This document shows positions 29,449 through 32,942 of a stretch of DNA of 32,942 nucleotides, piece by piece. This DNA comes from a virus. Each line of letters begins with the position of its first letter. Within the stretch, counting starts at the first letter, position 1. The notes under the pieces are model-generated. The model ran no database searches, was not told where the DNA came from, and saw nothing but the letters and a program-made list of their open reading frames with translations. The stretch lies in the IMG/VR virus record IMGVR_UViG_3300031673_000291, positions 1 through 32,942 of that record; one strand, given 5' to 3'. The translations under genes and the position numbers were made by a program.

Positions 29449-29507
29449 GCTTAGGATGTTAGACCTTCAATCTAATGACACCAGTTCAAATCTGGTCAGA
29501 AGCACCA
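29430..29507 (+). tRNA. tRNA-Glu (TTC) with C33
   Basis: Acceptor GCTTCTG pairs with CAGAAGC, D-stem TTCT/AGGA, anticodon stem TTAGA/TCTAA, loop CCTTCAA, anticodon TTC, T-arm ACCAG/CTGGT, A73 and CCA. C replaces U at position 33, and there is one extra base before the anticodon stem. The 5' 19 bases overlap the endonuclease gene. Confidence 0.85.
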
Positions 29508-29517
29508 ATTAAAATTC

Positions 29518-29596
29518 GGTGGTGTAGTCTAGTTTGGTCGATGACGCCGGGTTGTCAGCTCGGAGAACGCGGGTTCAAATCCCGCCATCACCGCCA
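29518..29596 (+). tRNA. tRNA-Asp (GTC)
   Basis: Acceptor GGTGGTG pairs with CATCACC, D-stem GTC/GAC, anticodon stem CCGGG/CTCGG, loop TTGTCAG, anticodon GTC, T-arm CGGG/CCCG, G73 as in bacterial Asp, and CCA. Confidence 0.9.
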
Positions 29597-29604
29597 TTAA
29601 CAAA

Positions 29605-29689
29605 GGGGGAATAGACGAACTGGTCTAGTCAATGGGTTTAAGCCCCATGCGTTTAACGCGTCCGGGTTCGACTCCCGGTTCCCCTACCA
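29605..29689 (+). tRNA. tRNA-Leu (TAA)
   Basis: Acceptor GGGGGAA pairs with TTCCCCT (ending in a G-T pair), D-stem GAC/GTC, anticodon stem ATGGG/CCCAT, loop TTTAAGC, anticodon TAA. It has a long variable arm (GCGTTTAACGC), T-arm CCGGG/CCCGG, A73 and CCA. Confidence 0.9.
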
Positions 29690-29813
29690 TTTTTGATTGA
29701 AGGTTGAAAAAAATATAATTCAAAGAGAAATTAGTAGACGGAGTAATGAATGAAGCAAAAAACATATTGGGGATATATATTTAATAACCAGAAATCATAA
29801 AGGAGAAGATTTA

Positions 29814-30134
29814 CTGAAAACAAATGAAGTTTTAAAGATTTTTGGATATTCAAAAAATACTTATATTAATAATACTAAAATATATCCATTTATACAACTA
29901 ATAACACATACACATCCAGTTCAATATTGGAAAATAAGAAATAATGAGGTTGCTGTTCTATATAAAGATTTACCAGATGCTATAAAAAAACGGATAGGGT
30001 CCTTAACGACTAACATTCAACATACATCACATTATTTCAACATTATAGATCCAGATAATAAAATAAGATATTTTATTAGAGAAGAACGAATCCCATTTTG
30101 GAAATTAGCAAAATATGGCGGATATATTATATAA
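29814..30134 (+). CDS. Hypothetical protein with non-ATG (CTG) start
   Basis: An open frame of 106 codons that contains no methionine codon. AAGGAG lies eight bases before a CTG in frame, the best start. The product begins LKTNEVLKIFGYSKNTYIN, with the look of a helix-turn-helix, then NNEVAVLYKDLPDAIKKRI, and ends KLAKYGGYII. The frame uses codons like its neighbours. It could be a gene started at CTG, or a pseudogene whose ATG became CTG. The DNA between the tRNA end (29690) and this frame holds no other signal. Confidence 0.5.
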   Translation: MKTNEVLKIFGYSKNTYINNTKIYPFIQLITHTHPVQYWKIRNNEVAVLYKDLPDAIKKRIGSLTTNIQHTSHYFNIIDPDNKIRYFIREERIPFWKLAKYGGYII

Positions 30135-30145
30135 AGGAGAATAAC

Positions 30146-30298
30146 ATGGAAGTTTTAGAAATTAAAGAACTTGAAGATGGTGGTGCAACAATAGAATTAG
30201 AAATGACAGAAGAAGAAAATAATCTTCTGGTGGGTTATGCTGTAAATAATATTTTAAAAAAATCCATTAAGGAGTTAGAAGATGCAGATAACGCTTGA
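30146..30298 (+). CDS. Small acidic protein (50 residues)
   Basis: Starts at ATG 30146 after AAAGGAG. An acidic, mostly helical product (LEIKELEDGGATIELEMTEE). The end overlaps the next gene by 17 bases. Not recognised. Confidence 0.6.
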   Translation: MEVLEIKELEDGGATIELEMTEEENNLLVGYAVNNILKKSIKELEDADNA

Positions 30299-30482
30299 AG
30301 AAAGTTTAGATCTTATTTCTAAACTACAAACAAAATTTAATAATTCTGGTAGCCCAAAAGATAGATATGCATATGTTGCAGCAATAGAAAAAGAATCAAA
30401 AGATATATTAGATTCAATAACAAAAATTAAAGAAGAATATCATAATATTTTTATTAGTTCAGTGATTGATATTGAACGATAA
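30282..30482 (+). CDS. Small helical protein
   Basis: A 66-residue helical protein with AAGGAG before the ATG, inside the end of the previous gene. Likely coiled-coil (KEYxxI spacing). Not recognised. Confidence 0.58.
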   Translation: MQITLEESLDLISKLQTKFNNSGSPKDRYAYVAAIEKESKDILDSITKIKEEYHNIFISSVIDIER

Positions 30483-30804
30483 CACTGTTTTTATCCAACC
30501 ATTATATCATTATAAGAATACGATAGATATGAATATGAAAAAAGCATATCCTTCAGATCAATATTTTTTAATAAGACTTATTAAGTATGGTAAAATAACA
30601 ATGGAGGACTATCATATACAAATGGGTTATATGTCAGGATATAAGAAGTGTTGTATTGATAATTTTATTAAATTATTAAATTATGGTCCCAGCAAGTTTG
30701 TTGGAGTAAGTGCATACATGGATAAAAAATATGGTTCAGACTTAAAGGAAATACACCATGTAAGGTGTAAAAAATGTCGTGTTATTAAAAAGGAGATAAA
30801 ATGA
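30466..30804 (+). CDS. Hypothetical cysteine-containing protein
   Basis: A 112-residue frame whose first possible start is TTG at 30466 in the end of the previous gene. An internal ATG near 30530 gives a shorter product. Neither has a good ribosome site. It contains YKKCC and CKKCR near the C-terminus. Not recognised. Confidence 0.5.
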   Translation: MILNDNTVFIQPLYHYKNTIDMNMKKAYPSDQYFLIRLIKYGKITMEDYHIQMGYMSGYKKCCIDNFIKLLNYGPSKFVGVSAYMDKKYGSDLKEIHHVRCKKCRVIKKEIK

Positions 30805-31043
30805 GAATTAAATGTTCTGCATGCGGACAAGTTCATGATAGTGACGTATTTCCTTTTAAACATAATACTGTAAAAGCAACAAATGAAAGACGTCAAGTTT
30901 TAAATACTAATCTTCTTCTACCTAATCTTGTTTTAAATATTAAAGAAGCAGAAGCTAAGTTTGTTTGTAAACATTGTCTTGCACCAAATTTTGTAGTTTT
31001 AAGATGGCAGTCAATAGTTGAAGAAGATAAGAACGAATCGTAA
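30801..31043 (+). CDS. Zinc-ribbon protein
   Basis: An 80-residue protein with CSACGQ (5-10) and CKHC (about 55-58), a four-cysteine ribbon separated by a helical insert. AAAGGAG precedes the ATG, which overlaps the previous stop. It ends four bases before tRNA-Ile. Confidence 0.65.
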   Translation: MRIKCSACGQVHDSDVFPFKHNTVKATNERRQVLNTNLLLPNLVLNIKEAEAKFVCKHCLAPNFVVLRWQSIVEEDKNES

Positions 31044-31047
31044 ATTT

Positions 31048-31124
31048 AGCGGGGTAGCTCAGTTGTGTAGAGCACTGTCTTGATAAGGCAGGGGTCGTGG
31101 GTTCAAATCCCTCCCTCGCTACCA
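31048..31124 (+). tRNA. tRNA-Ile (GAT)
   Basis: Acceptor AGCGGGG pairs with CCTCGCT, D-stem GCTC/GAGC, anticodon stem CTGTC/GGCAG, loop TTGATAA, anticodon GAT, T-arm GTGGG/CCCTC, A73 and CCA. Confidence 0.9.
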
Positions 31125-31144
31125 AATTTTAAAGAGGTTTTAAA

Positions 31145-31252
31145 ATGAGAAATTTAGTCATTCTATCAATCATTGTGGTTGTTATTTATGGTGTTGCTTA
31201 TTGGAGATTTCATAAAACAAATAAACAACTCAATGATGATAAAAAGAAATAA
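31145..31252 (+). CDS. Single-span membrane peptide (35 residues)
   Basis: A 35-residue product: one membrane helix (LVILSIIVVVIYGVAYW) with a short charged tail. AGAGG lies ahead of the ATG. It lies between tRNA-Ile and the initiator tRNA. Not recognised. Confidence 0.5.
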   Translation: MRNLVILSIIVVVIYGVAYWRFHKTNKQLNDDKKK

Positions 31253-31256
31253 CTGA

Positions 31257-31331
31257 CGCGGGTTGGGGGAGTTGGTCGTCCCCGCTGGGCTCATATCCCG
31301 GAAATCACGGGTTCGAATCCCGTACCCGCTA
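31257..31331 (+). tRNA. Initiator tRNA-fMet (CAT)
   Basis: The acceptor CGCGGGT faces ACCCGCT, so C1 is opposite U72, unpaired. D-stem GGGG/CCCC; anticodon stem CTGGG/CCCGG with the three G-C pairs next to the loop that mark initiators; loop CTCATAT, anticodon CAT; T-arm ACGGG/CCCGT; A73. CCA is not encoded. Unpaired C1 and the GGG/CCC stem distinguish it from elongator Met. Confidence 0.85.
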
Positions 31332-31353
31332 TGTTCTTTACCCCCGCAACCAT

Positions 31354-31362
31354 AGAACAAAT
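31354..31362 (+). promoter_or_regulatory. AGAACAAAT motif before HNH gene
   Basis: Exact motif preceded by CCAT and followed by ATTAAAAGG, 18 bases before the ATG at 31380. Confidence 0.45.
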
Positions 31363-31379
31363 ATTAAAAGGAATTTAAA

Positions 31380-31997
31380 ATGTTATGTTCATATGGTTGT
31401 GGTAAAGAAGCAAAATATCAATTTAAGAATGGGAAGTGGTGTTGTTCTTCTCATTCTGCATCATGTCCTGAAATTCGTTTAAAAAATTCTAGAAGGAATA
31501 CTGGCGATAGAAAAAATAGATACAAAGTTTCTATTGAAAACAAAAAAGAAAGTAGCTGTAAATTTTGTAATAAAATAATATATACACCTGGATTAAAACC
31601 TCATGAAAAATTTTGTTATTTAAATCCAAAAAATAAAAAAGAATGTCCTGTATGTGGAAAGCCAATTAAAAAATATAGGATAAATAAAACATGTTCTGCA
31701 AAATGCGGAGTATTAATATCAAAAAATGAAAGTTGTGCAGAAAAAAATTCAGGAAACTCTTTACAATATAGATTAATATGTTTTAAATATCATGGTAAAA
31801 AATGTTTGATATGTAAAGAAGAATTAATAGTTCAAGCTCATCATTTAGATGGTAATAGAGCAAACAACATTCCAGAAAATCTTATTCCTGTATGTCCAAC
31901 ACATCATGCATATTGTCATCATAAAAAATATTGGTATATCATAAAAGAATATATTGAAAAATATATTGAAAAATTTAAAAACGAAAGGATGTATTAG
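31380..31997 (+). CDS. HNH endonuclease with N-terminal zinc module
   Basis: A 205-residue protein. Module CSYGCGKEAKYQFKNGKWCC (3-22); finger CKFCNK; CPVCGKPIKKYRINKTCSAKC; and a classical HNH end: CLICKEELIVQAHHLDGN with NLIPVCPTHHAYCHHKK. Close to the 25286-25936 gene in layout and HNH sequence. It stops at TAG, two bases before the next ATG. Probably a homing endonuclease. Confidence 0.85.
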   Translation: MLCSYGCGKEAKYQFKNGKWCCSSHSASCPEIRLKNSRRNTGDRKNRYKVSIENKKESSCKFCNKIIYTPGLKPHEKFCYLNPKNKKECPVCGKPIKKYRINKTCSAKCGVLISKNESCAEKNSGNSLQYRLICFKYHGKKCLICKEELIVQAHHLDGNRANNIPENLIPVCPTHHAYCHHKKYWYIIKEYIEKYIEKFKNERMY

Positions 31998-31998
31998 T

Positions 31999-32370
31999 AT
32001 GTCGCAAGAAATTACTGAAGCAGAGAAAAAACAATTTGAAAAAATATGTAAAGAAGAAGCATCTATTAAAGTATTGGAGTTTATAAATAAATACATAGGT
32101 TCTAGTTTAACTAAAGAAGATACATCGTTAGCAGATTTCGCAATGGAATCGGATGAAAATTTTCTACATTTTATTAATTTTGTAAGTTGTTTTCATAGGC
32201 AAAGTAAATCATTTAAGCTAATGAGGGAACACCAGACTTTGATGTTCTTGAATTATCCTAAATATTCAGAGTGTTTTAAAAGACTTATGCATGATGATAA
32301 TTTTATGAAATTATGTAAAGAAACGGATTATCAGATTGGAGGTATTACTGACGATCTAATTCTAAAATAA
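31999..32370 (+). CDS. Hypothetical protein
   Basis: A 123-residue helical protein starting at ATG 31999 (MSQEITEAEKKQFEKICKEE), with AAAGGA in the end of the HNH gene. An upstream in-frame ATG lies in the HNH gene and is not used. Not recognised. Confidence 0.65.
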   Translation: MSQEITEAEKKQFEKICKEEASIKVLEFINKYIGSSLTKEDTSLADFAMESDENFLHFINFVSCFHRQSKSFKLMREHQTLMFLNYPKYSECFKRLMHDDNFMKLCKETDYQIGGITDDLILK

Positions 32371-32378
32371 TAAATTGT

Positions 32379-32459
32379 CTCTCTGTATCCCCTCTGGCTT
32401 CGAACCAGGTGAAAGGGTAATTTGGACACATGGAGGTTCGAGTCCTCTCAGGGAGACCA
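32379..32459 (+). tRNA. tRNA-like, anticodon TCG (Arg), without a normal D-arm
   Basis: Acceptor CTCTCTG pairs with CAGGGAG, followed by TA and only TCCCC before a stem TCTGG/CCAGG with loop CTTCGAA (anticodon TCG if this is the anticodon arm). Then 22 bases containing GGG, T-arm GGAGG/CCTCT with loop TTCGAGT, A73 and CCA. The CCC/GGG pairing would place the hairpin where a D-loop should be. Confidence 0.55.
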
Positions 32460-32478
32460 ATAGTGAAAAGGAGAAATC

Positions 32479-32613
32479 ATGAATTGGATTAGTAAATGGT
32501 TGAACAAAGAAGTTCCATGGTATTATATTTGGTATCCACAAAGTGGTTCAAAGGGTGGAACAATATGTGGTGTAATCATTTTAATAATATGCTCAATTAT
32601 AATTTATGGATGA
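32479..32613 (+). CDS. Small membrane protein (44 residues)
   Basis: A 44-residue product after AAAAGGAG: an aromatic N-terminal part (WLNKEVPWYYIWY), then a membrane helix (GGTICGVIILIICSIIIYG). Overlaps the next gene by eight bases. Not recognised. Confidence 0.52.
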   Translation: MNWISKWLNKEVPWYYIWYPQSGSKGGTICGVIILIICSIIIYG

Positions 32614-32803
32614 AAAGATCAAATATGTATTTGAATCTCATACTACTATTAAAGTTAAAAACATCCCTTGGTCATATTGTAAATATTGTGGATTGATATT
32701 TTTAAATAACCCTGCTACAAAATGGTGTATTCAAATGGGATGTAATAATAGATATCATCCACGATATAAACAAACAATAAAGAAACTAACAAAACCAAAA
32801 TAA
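32606..32803 (+). CDS. Small zinc-finger protein
   Basis: A 65-residue protein with CKYCG (about 25-29), then WCIQMGCNNRYHP, giving four cysteines in the spacing of a short zinc finger. The tail is basic. The ATG lies inside the end of the membrane-peptide gene. Not recognised. Confidence 0.6.
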   Translation: MDEKIKYVFESHTTIKVKNIPWSYCKYCGLIFLNNPATKWCIQMGCNNRYHPRYKQTIKKLTKPK

Positions 32804-32837
32804 AGAAGATAGTGAATATTAGAAGAAGGGAGTGTAA

Positions 32838-32942
32838 ATGAAAAAAGGAACAATACAAAGTATAAGTAGTGATATGTCCGGATTACAAACTATTAAATTT
32901 GAGGATGGAAAAGAAGTACTAATTGAAAATTTTGGTGTAAGA
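32838..32942 (+). CDS. Partial gene, hypothetical protein
   Basis: The first 35 codons, running off the right edge. GGGAG lies before the ATG. The start (MKKGTIQSISSDMSGLQTI) with KFEDGKEVLIENFG resembles a small beta-barrel, but too little is visible to say more. Confidence 0.5.
   Translation, partial: MKKGTIQSISSDMSGLQTIKFEDGKEVLIENFGVR

Noticed and set aside
31166-31360. Minus-strand ORF over the initiator tRNA
   Set aside because: It is the complement of a membrane-peptide gene and a tRNA, without a ribosome site.
1-32942. CRISPR array
   Set aside because: No regular direct repeats of 20-40 bases with unique spacers were seen.
1-32942. Genome-wide TAG recoding
   Set aside because: Long genes here read through with no in-frame TAG, and several genes stop at TAG in sensible places. 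The suppressor tRNA alone does not prove recoding in this window.
1-32942. Insertion sequence or transposase
   Set aside because: No transposase motifs or inverted-repeat-bounded element were seen. The mobile genes here are free-standing endonucleases.

Overview
This window reads as part of the genome of a large, AT-rich tailed bacteriophage (Caudoviricetes). Evidence: tightly packed genes with ATGA or TAATG overlaps and strong Shine-Dalgarno sites, a family-B replicative DNA polymerase, a thymidylate synthase, free-standing homing-type endonucleases, about 17 tRNA or tRNA-like genes mixed with tiny unknown ORFs, and host-derived helper genes (GroES, ribosomal protein bS21, a proteasome-like Ntn hydrolase). 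The host cannot be named. Heavy Shine-Dalgarno use argues against Bacteroidetes.

Layout. Positions 1-9795 (minus strand): a set of DnaJ-type zinc-finger proteins, a DpdA-like DNA guanine transglycosylase, a macro-domain protein, an HslV-like Ntn hydrolase, thymidylate synthase, GroES, bS21, the radical-SAM enzyme QueE, a DNA polymerase B with an N-terminal uracil-DNA glycosylase domain, and an HNH endonuclease. Positions 9924-11097 (plus): a secreted putative zinc metallopeptidase and a larger DnaJ-type zinc-finger protein, ending at a strong terminator hairpin. Positions 11243-19770 (minus): an unknown protein, a glycosyltransferase, a small unknown, a half-PnuC-like membrane protein, a PIG-L/LmbE deacetylase, then SpoVR, YeaH and PrkA, the complete stress-kinase triad, with an HNH gene and two zinc ribbons lodged inside it. 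Positions 19952-20467 (plus): a DIP1984-family protein. Positions 20468-21644: about 1.2 kb without genes, richer in G+C than its surroundings and full of hairpins, including a recurring hairpin module. It is a strong candidate for a giant structured non-coding RNA, like GOLLD/ROOL RNAs in context. Positions 21645-32942 (plus): the tRNA region, with short ORFs, three more endonucleases sharing one N-terminal zinc module, and a Pth2-like peptidyl-tRNA hydrolase.

How the genes may work together. QueE and the DpdA-like protein suggest 7-deazaguanine modification of phage DNA, with the remaining steps supplied by the host or by genes outside the window. The translation set (initiator tRNA, amber-suppressor tRNA, many elongator tRNAs, bS21, Pth2, perhaps the giant RNA) points to extensive takeover of host translation. 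Several tRNAs are abnormal: C at position 33, long D-loops carrying a hairpin, and one lacking a D-arm.

A short motif, AGAACAAAT, recurs about 12 times on the sense strand upstream of genes, at the head of the giant RNA and upstream of four of the five endonucleases. It is a good candidate for a phage-specific promoter. All functions are inferred by reading the sequence; no database search was run.
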